A DNA stretch of 47,897 nt, taken from NCBI GenBank assembly GCA_903869825.1, contig CAIQAL010000026.1:1-47897 (forward strand). Reading direction: 5' to 3'. Each line of letters opens with the position of its first letter. Within the stretch, counting starts at the first letter, position 1. This document shows, one piece after another, positions 26,565 to 35,369 of this stretch. This DNA comes from an uncultured bacterium. Lineage in GTDB: Bacteria > Patescibacteriota > Minisyncoccia > Phycocordibacterales > UBA9973. A program made the translations under genes and the position numbers. Below the pieces are notes generated by a model. That model saw only the letters and a program-made list of their open reading frames with translations. It made no database searches and was not told the origin of the DNA.

Positions 26565-28268
26565 CTAATAAACCTCTTGTTGGTAACATGAGACACAAAA
26601 AATTATTTCCTTTCTGTCAGGACCAAAGGCAGTGTTTATCTCTTTCTGACACTTAGGACAATTCCTTTTCCATAGCTGCATTGGGTTAAGCCGTGAAAAA
26701 TGAGAAATTGATCGACACTTAGGACAATTATGAGGAATAGGTATATTCATTTTCTTTAATAAAGAAAATTCCAAAACACCAATTTTGTATCCCCGTTTGC
26801 AATTCTCACATTCTAAAACTTCATCTATAACTGTTTCCGGAGTATCAAAAATTTTATCAGGTAAATCTTTTGATAAAATAGTGGTCTCATATTCCGCTTG
26901 TTCTCCGTCATACCAACTATAACCTTCCTTTAGTGCTTCCTCTTTTGTTTTAGGAAAGAATCTCATAGAATCTGTTTCATTGTACCCAAACATGCTGATA
27001 TTATAAGGAAAAAATTCTCCATAACTCCAGATACGCCCTTCTTTGTCTATAAAAGGATTTTTTTTCATATCTTCAATTATTTGTGATTTTAGTTTTTCAT
27101 ATTCTTCTTTACCGTATTCCTTGTTTAGGATAGAATATTTTTTTCTTTTCAAACTTACACAACCAAAACAATCTTTTGCTGAAGTCGCCCACATACAATA
27201 TTCTGTATTATAAGTATCGGGATAACCACTAAAAGAAAATTTTATATTACTTGCTTTTTCTCCGGTTGAATGTGCTTCATAAATCAATTCCACATTTGCT
27301 CCCCAACCGGAATAATCATAACAATCTTTTGTTGTTGGCACGGTTACAAATTGACAGTACCGAGAGTTTTCAACATTAGTGCATAAATACAAATCTTTAG
27401 AATTTTTTGACTCAAATACATATTCACCCGTGATGTTTAAGTTCAAGGAATTCCCAGTATATTCTCGGTAGGGTTTGTTAAACCAAAAAGTTTTTGCTTT
27501 CCCCTTTAAACTCTGGATACCTTGCCACGACTCAAGCCCAAGTTCTTTTGCTTTTATTGAATATTCTTCCTTAGAATACTTAACATTAAAAATACTGTTG
27601 GACGCTCCCCGAAGATTTACACAACCAATGCAATTTGCACAATTGTAACAATTGCGAGAAAACCATATATTTGTGCAGGCATCGCATTCTTCAGAAAAAA
27701 ATGTACCGTAGCATTTATTTATTCCAATAGATTCATAGCAAAGTTCCGATTCCCTGGCGCGCATGCAATCTGAAGAATCTTTAAATTTAAAAAGAATGGA
27801 AGAGTGAGCTATGTTTTCACAGTAGTCAGCCCAAAAAGTAAGATAACAATTTCGGAGCCAAGTTGCTCCGTTACAATATTCCGAATTTATCATACTTGGA
27901 CCAAGGGTTTCAGTGGCCACCCAAGGAACATTCCGTGAAAGTTCATAAAGTTGATCAAAAAATGTGCGTTTGGGATTGTAATCCATAGCATATTCAGTTC
28001 CATCCCAATCATCAGCCCACCAACACTTTGAACAAAGTACAGAAACAGGATTATCTTTGTTATACATTGATAAAATCTTTCTGTTGCATTTATTGCAATT
28101 GCGCCAATAAACTGTCCAAACATTTTTGGAAGCATTTCTCCTGATTATCCTACATTCCGGACACCAGGTCGGCGGAGGAACCTTTATTTTTTGGTAAAAG
28201 CCAAAATCTTCCGGTTCGATAATAAAATCAGATTTGCAGTTTTGACATACGACATTTTTATTTTCCAT
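26565..28268 (-). CDS. Cys-rich zinc-ribbon protein of unknown function (paralog 1)
   Basis: Repeated CxxC motifs at both ends and a central Cys/Asn-rich repetitive region; ends CYQQEVY. Confidence 0.85.
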   Translation of the reverse strand: MENKNVVCQNCKSDFIIEPEDFGFYQKIKVPPPTWCPECRIIRRNASKNVWTVYWRNCNKCNRKILSMYNKDNPVSVLCSKCWWADDWDGTEYAMDYNPKRTFFDQLYELSRNVPWVATETLGPSMINSEYCNGATWLRNCYLTFWADYCENIAHSSILFKFKDSSDCMRARESELCYESIGINKCYGTFFSEECDACTNIWFSRNCYNCANCIGCVNLRGASNSIFNVKYSKEEYSIKAKELGLESWQGIQSLKGKAKTFWFNKPYREYTGNSLNLNITGEYVFESKNSKDLYLCTNVENSRYCQFVTVPTTKDCYDYSGWGANVELIYEAHSTGEKASNIKFSFSGYPDTYNTEYCMWATSAKDCFGCVSLKRKKYSILNKEYGKEEYEKLKSQIIEDMKKNPFIDKEGRIWSYGEFFPYNISMFGYNETDSMRFFPKTKEEALKEGYSWYDGEQAEYETTILSKDLPDKIFDTPETVIDEVLECENCKRGYKIGVLEFSLLKKMNIPIPHNCPKCRSISHFSRLNPMQLWKRNCPKCQKEINTAFGPDRKEIIFCVSCYQQEVY

Positions 28269-28269
28269 T

Positions 28270-29187
28270 TTATAAATACTGTTTTATTTTTGTGGCCGAA
28301 TCTTGAAACTTTATTTTTTCCGCTTCAGTCAGTTCAATGGGCCAAGGTTTTACAATTCCACTTGCCCCGACAACTGCCGTAGACCCAAGACAAACATCGC
28401 TCACTCCATTCCAATCTTTCAAACGACTGGATACCGGTAAAATTTTATTTTGGTCAAGAATAAGTGCTTCAACTATATCTGCCACCACCATAGCGATTCC
28501 ATAATAAGTTGCGCCTTTATCTTTAATGATTTCGTAAACTTCGTTTTTCACTTCATCGGCAATTTTAATCATTTCTTCTTCTTTTAAAATTTCCTTAATT
28601 GGCTTCCCTCCTATACTTACAGTACTCCAAGCGACAAATTCACTATCGCCATGCTCTCCTAGAACAAAGCCTTCTACTTGTTTACTGTCAACATCAAAAC
28701 GCTTGGCCAAATTTGAACGAAGCCGCGCAGTATCCAAACCTGTCCCGGTGCCGAATACTTGATTCTTTGGTAGTCCGGAAATTTCTTGGACTAAGTATGT
28801 GATAACATCCACCGGATTACTGACTACCACAATTATGGCAGAAGACTTTATTTCTCCAACTTCCTTAAAAATAGAGATCGTGATTGCTTTATTTTTCGCC
28901 ACCAAGTCTAATCTTGTTTCTCCAGGTTTCTGGGCCACTCCGGCGGTCAAAATTATTATATCTGCGTCTTTTACATCTTTATAATCTCCAGCTTTTACCC
29001 CTCCAGTTTCTGAGAAAGACATAGCATCCGACATATCCAAGGATTCTCCTTCTTCTTTTTCTTTGTTTACGTCAACTAAAACAATTTCGGCTGTTAAATT
29101 TTTGATCATCAAGGAGTATGCTGTAGTGGCCCCCACCGCTCCAGCTCCAATAACCGCTATTTTTTGTTTTAATTTTTCATTTTCCAT
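28270..29187 (-). CDS. ldh: L-lactate dehydrogenase
   Basis: GAGAVGATTAYSL, AGVAQKPGETRLDLV (Gln at the substrate-specificity position), GEHGDSE; start moved from 29217 to the ATG 7 nt after TGTTATAAT. Confidence 0.88.
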   Translation of the reverse strand: MENEKLKQKIAVIGAGAVGATTAYSLMIKNLTAEIVLVDVNKEKEEGESLDMSDAMSFSETGGVKAGDYKDVKDADIIILTAGVAQKPGETRLDLVAKNKAITISIFKEVGEIKSSAIIVVVSNPVDVITYLVQEISGLPKNQVFGTGTGLDTARLRSNLAKRFDVDSKQVEGFVLGEHGDSEFVAWSTVSIGGKPIKEILKEEEMIKIADEVKNEVYEIIKDKGATYYGIAMVVADIVEALILDQNKILPVSSRLKDWNGVSDVCLGSTAVVGASGIVKPWPIELTEAEKIKFQDSATKIKQYL

Positions 29188-29194
29188 ATCCATA

Positions 29195-29203
29195 ATTATA
29201 ACA
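29195..29203 (-). promoter_or_regulatory. Extended -10 (TGtTATAAT) 7 nt upstream of the revised ldh ATG
   Basis: Reverse strand AATGTTATAATTATGGATATGGAAAATG. Confidence 0.55.
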
Positions 29204-29434
29204 TTATTTAATATCAATAAAAATAAGCTTATGGGGATGGTGGTGGCCGTTCACGATTCGCACTTTCCCAGTTTGAACCTTAAAATACTGAGCCAGTATT
29301 GCAATAATTTTGTCGTTCGCCGTATTTCTCTCAGCCTTTTCTTTAACTGAAATTATAAAATGGTCAACGGACTTTTTAAGAATGCTTTCTTTTTTTACTC
29401 CTGTTTTAGCAACTACCTTAATGTAAAATCCCAT
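29204..29434 (-). CDS. DUF167 (YggU-like) family protein
   Basis: VVAKTGVKKESI…VKEKAERNTANDKIIAILAQYFKV…VRIVNGHHHPHKLIFI. Confidence 0.8.
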   Translation of the reverse strand: MGFYIKVVAKTGVKKESILKKSVDHFIISVKEKAERNTANDKIIAILAQYFKVQTGKVRIVNGHHHPHKLIFIDIK

Positions 29435-29435
29435 T

Positions 29436-29810
29436 TTATTTGAAAATATTTTTAAGCCAGGATAAAAAGCCATTCTCGGGCTGGGGTACGGATGCTGTTT
29501 TATTTTTATCGTCTACAATTACTATCAATTGCTCTCCTTCTTTGGCCAAACCAAAATTTTGTCGAATAACTTCCTCCTTTCCTTTGTCAGTATTTAACTT
29601 TTCAATGTCAGATGACAGTTGTGCTTTTCTTTTTTCTAAATCAGTAATTTTAGCTTCTTCCGATTTTCTATTTTTATAGGTATCTTCCAGTTTTCCGATT
29701 AGACCAAAAACATTCCAAGCAAAAAGTAGTAATAAAATAAATAGTAGAGTCAAAACAAGTTTTGAGTGCAAATAATATTTCCAACCTTTTTTTTCTTGAA
29801 AATTACGCAT
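29436..29810 (-). CDS. FtsB/DivIC-like septum formation initiator
   Basis: N-terminal TM then coiled coil; EEVIRQNFGLAKEGEQLIVI. Confidence 0.82.
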   Translation of the reverse strand: MRNFQEKKGWKYYLHSKLVLTLLFILLLLFAWNVFGLIGKLEDTYKNRKSEEAKITDLEKRKAQLSSDIEKLNTDKGKEEVIRQNFGLAKEGEQLIVIVDDKNKTASVPQPENGFLSWLKNIFK

Positions 29811-29829
29811 AATATGCTAAGATAATAAC

Positions 29830-29943
29830 ATGCTTTTCGATAAAAAACATCAAAAAAAGATACGGATCGTTTGGTCAGTTTTGGTCGTTCTCATCATCGT
29901 CAGTATGATCTTACTGTACTCCCCGATTTTCAAGCTAAAATAA
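29830..29943 (+). CDS. 37-aa single-TM microprotein
   Basis: ATG…TAA encoding MLFDKKHQKKIRIVWSVLVVLIIVSMILLYSPIFKLK; basic N-terminus then TM; below the ORF-track cut-off. Confidence 0.6.
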   Translation: MLFDKKHQKKIRIVWSVLVVLIIVSMILLYSPIFKLK

Positions 29944-29944
29944 T

Positions 29945-31765
29945 TTATTTTTTGTCATTCCGCATCATTTTCAGGAATACGTCTTGAGTGATGTTTACTT
30001 TGGCGTTCTCTTTCATCTTTGCTTTTCCTCTTTTTTGTTTTTCAAGAAGTTTCTTTTTTCGGCTAACGTCACCACCGCCCACAACCTTTGAACCATGCAT
30101 CAAAACGTCTTTTCTGAAGGCTGAAACTGATTCGGAAGCGATAATTCTCCCAAGGGCTCTGCCTTGGATTTTGAAAGGAAATTGCTGTCTCGGAATTATG
30201 CTCTTTAATCGGTCCACTTGAGTATGCGCTTCTTCTTCAACTCTTCTGCGGGCAACCACTCTGCAAAATGCCATCATAACTTCATCCGCCACAACAATAT
30301 CTAACCGAACAACATCCGCTTCTTTATATTCCCCAATTTCATAAGAAATGGACCCATAACCAGAAGTAATACTTTTTAAATCATCAAAAAAATTTCGCAT
30401 CAATTCTCGAAGAGGCATTTCCAAATTTATGGCAGAACGATTATCCCCAAAGTTTTCGGTCGAGTGCACAATCGCTTCGTGGTCAAACAAAAAAGGCATC
30501 AAAACACTAGAATATGATTGCGGGGTAATAATTTTTACTTTTACCCAAGGCTCATAGACTTTAGCGACTTGACCGTCTTCCGGGAAAAAGTGAGGTGAGT
30601 AAATTATCACTTCTTTATGATTATTCAAAATAACTTTATAAGTAATGGAGGGCATCGTCACGATTAAGTGAAGTCCGAATTCTCTTCGCAATCGCTCAGT
30701 AATTATTTCCAAGTGAAGCATCCCAAGAAAACCACAACGATAACCTTTCCCGAGCGTCCCGGAAGATTCTTCTTCATAAGAAAATGCGGAGTCAGACAAT
30801 CGTAACCTTCCAAGCGCTAGTTTCAAATTGGCAAAATCATCTGCATCTTCCGGGTAAACAGATGCCCAAACAACCGGTTTCGGTTTCATATAGCCCGGCA
30901 AAGCCTCCGCTGGATTTTTACTGAAAGTTATCGTATCCCCGACCGAAGCAATCCCCGGTTTTTTAATTCCAGTCACCACGTAACCAATCTCTCCGGCATC
31001 AATTGAATCTTTCGAAGTTTCTTCCGGATGAAAGATTCCTACTTCAAGTGCAATAAATTTTTCTCCCGAAACCGAAAACAAAAGTGAATCACCTTTCTTA
31101 ATGTGCCCATCAAATACCCGGACATACACTATCACTCCTCTGTGACTATCGTATTTGAAATCAAAAACCAAAGCTTGAGTACTATCTTTGTTTTTTTGTT
31201 CCTCTTTCGCTATAGGGGGTGGAATCAATTTAATAACTTCAGAAAGAAGATGTTCCACTCCTTCCCCTGTTTTTCCGGACACTTCCAAAACACTGTCCGG
31301 ATCAATATCAATAAGAAGAGCCACCTCCATTTTTACTTCATCCACCCGAGCAAGTGGTGAATCAATTTTTGATAAAACTGGAATTATCACTAGACCACTT
31401 TCACGCGCCATTTCAAGAGTAGTCAGGGTTTGTGCCTGAACTCCTTGAGTAGCATCAACCAGTAATATTGAGCCCTCTACAGCCTTTAAAGCCCGAGAAA
31501 CTTCGTACGAGAAATCTATATGCCCCGGGGTATCAATAAGGTTTAAAACGTATTTTTGAGCGTTTAAAGTATGCTCCATCCGCACTGGCTGCATTTTGAT
31601 AGTAATCCCCCTTTCCCGTTCAAGTTCCATTGAGTCTAAAAATTGATCCCGCATTTTTCGAGCTTCTATCGTATGGGTAACTTCAAGCATTCGGTCAGCC
31701 AAAGTAGACTTCCCGTGGTCAATGTGCGCAATAATTGAAAAATTCCTAATATATTTTAGGTCCAT
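29945..31765 (-). CDS. lepA: Elongation factor 4 (LepA)
   Basis: NFSIIAHIDHGKSTLADR, LIDTPGHIDF, C-terminal QDVFLKMMRNDKK. Confidence 0.96.
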   Translation of the reverse strand: MDLKYIRNFSIIAHIDHGKSTLADRMLEVTHTIEARKMRDQFLDSMELERERGITIKMQPVRMEHTLNAQKYVLNLIDTPGHIDFSYEVSRALKAVEGSILLVDATQGVQAQTLTTLEMARESGLVIIPVLSKIDSPLARVDEVKMEVALLIDIDPDSVLEVSGKTGEGVEHLLSEVIKLIPPPIAKEEQKNKDSTQALVFDFKYDSHRGVIVYVRVFDGHIKKGDSLLFSVSGEKFIALEVGIFHPEETSKDSIDAGEIGYVVTGIKKPGIASVGDTITFSKNPAEALPGYMKPKPVVWASVYPEDADDFANLKLALGRLRLSDSAFSYEEESSGTLGKGYRCGFLGMLHLEIITERLRREFGLHLIVTMPSITYKVILNNHKEVIIYSPHFFPEDGQVAKVYEPWVKVKIITPQSYSSVLMPFLFDHEAIVHSTENFGDNRSAINLEMPLRELMRNFFDDLKSITSGYGSISYEIGEYKEADVVRLDIVVADEVMMAFCRVVARRRVEEEAHTQVDRLKSIIPRQQFPFKIQGRALGRIIASESVSAFRKDVLMHGSKVVGGGDVSRKKKLLEKQKRGKAKMKENAKVNITQDVFLKMMRNDKK

Positions 31766-31809
31766 TGTTTCTTCATACTAGCAAAAAATCCTCCAAAATA
31801 AAAGTAAAA

Positions 31810-33525
31810 TCAGTAAACTTCCTGCTGATAACAACGTTCACAATAAATAATCTCAGATCGTTCTGGTGAATAGGAAGTTTCAAATTCATTAGTACATCCT
31901 TTTTTCATACATTTTCTGTGCCAGAGTTTTAGAGGATTCCTAAATTTAAGTCTTTGATAATGTCGACAATTCGGGCAATACCTGGGAAGTGGTAAACTTT
32001 TTTGTTTATAGAATTGTAGTTCATTGGGGACAATTTTATAAGCTGTTGTACACTGATAAACCTGAGCACCTTCATTTGGACAAGCAATTATTTCATTCAA
32101 AACATTCTCCGTAACATTATTAATATCATCTGGTAAATCACTACTCTTGGTAGTTATGTTGTATTCTCTTTTTTCTCTTTTTTTCCAATTGTAACCTTTT
32201 GAATTTGCTTCTCCTTCGGAGATTGAGAAAAAATCATTTGCATTTGTTTCATTGTATCCAAATGGCGACAGCTCAAATGGAAAAAATTCTCCATATTTAT
32301 ATAATCTTCCATTTTTATCAACATAAGGCATGTCATTCATGTGTTTTTTTATTTTACTAACCATCTCAAAATATTTTTCTTTCGAATATCTTTTATTTAA
32401 AATACAATACTCAGCATTATGTATGCCAAAACATCCAAAACAATTCGAACAATTTCTCATTATCCCCGAATATTCACAATCAGTACAAGTAAGAGTGATA
32501 TAGCAAAAGAAATTTTTATATGAACTTATACTGGCTGCCAAAGTTTCATAAGTCAGTTCAGAATTTCTCCCACCTCCAGATACATCATAGGAATCTTTTT
32601 CTCCTTGGGTAGCACGAAAACTATAAGCAATATCTTCCGAATCCCAGACATCAAAAGAAGCTTTAATGTTCTTTGAATTTTTTATATTATCCCCTTCTGC
32701 TAATTTTGAATTTATTATTAAAGAATATCTGTGGATAGTATCATTTTTAATCAATTTATTATAATCGCTTAATGCCTGAGACATCCCTGAATGGGAATTT
32801 AAGTGAAGATTTGATACCTGTTTTTTGTATTCTTCTTCGGAAAGTTTTTGATTTTTAAATACATATTTTTGATTCCTTAAATTGGATGAAAGACAGCAAT
32901 TCTGACAATTACTGCAATCAAATAAAAAATATGAATCAATACAATCAGAAGACCTTACTGAATAATGAGTATTGTAATTTAAATCGCTATCAACATTATT
33001 TGAGCACCCATCGATTTTAAAGGAAGAATATGAATCTATGCTGTTTTTTGACTTTTCGATTGTTTCCGAATACATTATGTCTTCACAATTTATTGCCGAA
33101 TACGCCAAGTAAACATTCCGATTATCCACTGAGTAATTTGAAAAATCAGAGTTAACAAAATTACCCGAACGGTATTGAAAAACCCTTGGGGCATCATCCA
33201 GTAGTTCCTTAAGCTGAACAAAAAATGGTTTAGAAAAATCATAATCCTTTCCTGAACGATATTGATCCCAGTTATCTCCATTCCAACAATCATTGCAATA
33301 AACATCAGGACCATCGGCATACATACTAATCAAAAGTTTTTTACACAAACCACATTCTCTTTTATAGAGTGACCTGACGTTTCTCCAACACAACCGACGA
33401 ATACTTCGGCATTCCGGACAAAAGGTCGGTGGTGGCACTTTTATTTTTTCGTAAAATTTAAAATCATCCGATCCGATATTAAAATTATTTTTACAATTTT
33501 GACAAACCCTGGTTTCTGGATTCAT
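31810..33525 (-). CDS. Cys-rich zinc-ribbon protein of unknown function (paralog 2)
   Basis: Same architecture as 26565..28268; ends CYQQEVY. Confidence 0.85.
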   Translation of the reverse strand: MNPETRVCQNCKNNFNIGSDDFKFYEKIKVPPPTFCPECRSIRRLCWRNVRSLYKRECGLCKKLLISMYADGPDVYCNDCWNGDNWDQYRSGKDYDFSKPFFVQLKELLDDAPRVFQYRSGNFVNSDFSNYSVDNRNVYLAYSAINCEDIMYSETIEKSKNSIDSYSSFKIDGCSNNVDSDLNYNTHYSVRSSDCIDSYFLFDCSNCQNCCLSSNLRNQKYVFKNQKLSEEEYKKQVSNLHLNSHSGMSQALSDYNKLIKNDTIHRYSLIINSKLAEGDNIKNSKNIKASFDVWDSEDIAYSFRATQGEKDSYDVSGGGRNSELTYETLAASISSYKNFFCYITLTCTDCEYSGIMRNCSNCFGCFGIHNAEYCILNKRYSKEKYFEMVSKIKKHMNDMPYVDKNGRLYKYGEFFPFELSPFGYNETNANDFFSISEGEANSKGYNWKKREKREYNITTKSSDLPDDINNVTENVLNEIIACPNEGAQVYQCTTAYKIVPNELQFYKQKSLPLPRYCPNCRHYQRLKFRNPLKLWHRKCMKKGCTNEFETSYSPERSEIIYCERCYQQEVY

Positions 33526-33536
33526 ATAATTTTATA

Positions 33537-35297
33537 TTAATCTAAAAATCCGCCAGTCTGATGATTCCATAAGTCGGCATAAAAACCTTTTTTCCTTAAT
33601 AATTGTTTATGAGTTCCCTCTTCCACAATTTTGCCATGATCGAGAACAACAATCCTATCCATTTTTTGAATAGTGGAAAGTCGATGGGCAATAACTATTG
33701 CAGTCTTACCTTCCATTAATTTATTGAAAGCATCTTGAATATAAGATTCACTGATACTATCAAGAGAACTAGTCGCTTCGTCTAACAAAAGAATCGGTGA
33801 AGGTTTCAACATCGCACGGGCAATAGCCACTCTTTGACGCTCCCCGCCCGAAAGTTTAATTCCACGCTCCCCCACCAATGTTTCGTAACCCATATGCAGT
33901 TCCGAAATAAACTCGTCGGCGTGAGCTTTTTTTGCTACTTCAATTACTTCCTCATCCGTTGCGGTTGGCAAACTATAAGCAATGTTTTCTTTAATACTTC
34001 GGTGAAAAAGAACTGGCTCTTGAGAAATAAAGGAAATGCTTTGTCGCAAATCATCTTGTTTCATTTTTCTTATATCTTGTCCATCAATCAAAATACTACC
34101 AGAACAAACATCAACGAAACGCAAAAGTAATTTGGTGATAGTAGTTTTTCCGGAACCGGAATGCCCAACTAGTCCAATTTTTTCTCCCGGTTTTATTTTC
34201 AGCGAAAAGTTTTCAAATACATCTGTTCCCTTGTCATAGTCAAAACAAACATTTTTGAACTCTATTCCTCCGTCCTTGATATTACAAATTTCCGGGTTTG
34301 GAAAATCAAGAATGTCAGGGGTTTTTCTAAATATTTCAACCATTTCTTCCATATCGGAAACCGCCTCGGTAAATCGGGACATCGCCCGCCCTAAATCCCA
34401 AAAATATCCTCCAATCATTATTGTGTAACTTTGAACCAGTAAAAACATTCCAACCGATATCTGTCCCGTAAGCCAAAGATGGGCCGTCATAATGGCCGCC
34501 AATATTTGAACAATAATCATTATAAAACCCTGAATGGCATTTTGTTTGTTCCCAAAAACCCAGGCTCGAAGCTGAAGAACGTAAGCGCCATGAGTTACTT
34601 TTTTAAAACCAGCAATTTCCCTTTCTATCGCTGAGGATGACTTAATCGATAATACATTTGTAATAGTATCAGCCAAATAACCGGTTATTTTTGAATCGGC
34701 TGCAGAGCGAGCAAGGTCGTATTCAATTTTCTTTTTTGACATTAAGACAATGATAAAAATATAAACGACGGACATTACCACAAAAATCAGTGCAATCACG
34801 CGAGCTTGCAAATAAAATACAACAAACATCCCAGTAAATGCGATGAAAGTGTTCCAAAAATTATCCACCAAAATATCGTGCATCAATTCAAAAGCGCGAA
34901 CAAATTTCCTTGATTTGTTTACCAAAGCTCCAGAAAAATTATCGGCAAAAAATGAATACGAATGTTCCTGGATTTTAGCATAAGAAAGGTCATGTAAATC
35001 CCGGATTGAGGAAGCCTGAAATTTTGAAACCATAAATTGTCCTATCCTCGCCGCTCCCCAACCGGCAAAAAGTGCAATAGCGATCAAAATAACATAATGA
35101 AAAAGAGAAGGGGCAAGTGTTGCTTTTTCAACTCCAGCACTGGATATTAGGTCTATAATTTTTTTATAAAGAAGTGGACTATATATTCCAGAAATCAAAA
35201 CTCTTGCGGCATAAAAAAAGAAAATGGCCCAAAATTGCCACTTATATTTCATCACCGTAGGCCAAATATACGAAATTGTACTTTTAAAATTATACAT
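33537..35297 (-). CDS. ABC transporter, fused permease/ATPase (MsbA-like exporter)
   Basis: Walker A GLVGHSGSGKTT, LSGGERQR signature, LLLDEATSSLD, six-TM domain. Confidence 0.93.
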   Translation of the reverse strand: MYNFKSTISYIWPTVMKYKWQFWAIFFFYAARVLISGIYSPLLYKKIIDLISSAGVEKATLAPSLFHYVILIAIALFAGWGAARIGQFMVSKFQASSIRDLHDLSYAKIQEHSYSFFADNFSGALVNKSRKFVRAFELMHDILVDNFWNTFIAFTGMFVVFYLQARVIALIFVVMSVVYIFIIVLMSKKKIEYDLARSAADSKITGYLADTITNVLSIKSSSAIEREIAGFKKVTHGAYVLQLRAWVFGNKQNAIQGFIMIIVQILAAIMTAHLWLTGQISVGMFLLVQSYTIMIGGYFWDLGRAMSRFTEAVSDMEEMVEIFRKTPDILDFPNPEICNIKDGGIEFKNVCFDYDKGTDVFENFSLKIKPGEKIGLVGHSGSGKTTITKLLLRFVDVCSGSILIDGQDIRKMKQDDLRQSISFISQEPVLFHRSIKENIAYSLPTATDEEVIEVAKKAHADEFISELHMGYETLVGERGIKLSGGERQRVAIARAMLKPSPILLLDEATSSLDSISESYIQDAFNKLMEGKTAIVIAHRLSTIQKMDRIVVLDHGKIVEEGTHKQLLRKKGFYADLWNHQTGGFLD

Positions 35298-35369
35298 AAT
35301 CTCTATTTATGTGAGTTTTTTCATTATACCACACAAATAGCCTAGTATTAAAGGACCAACTACCCTCTT

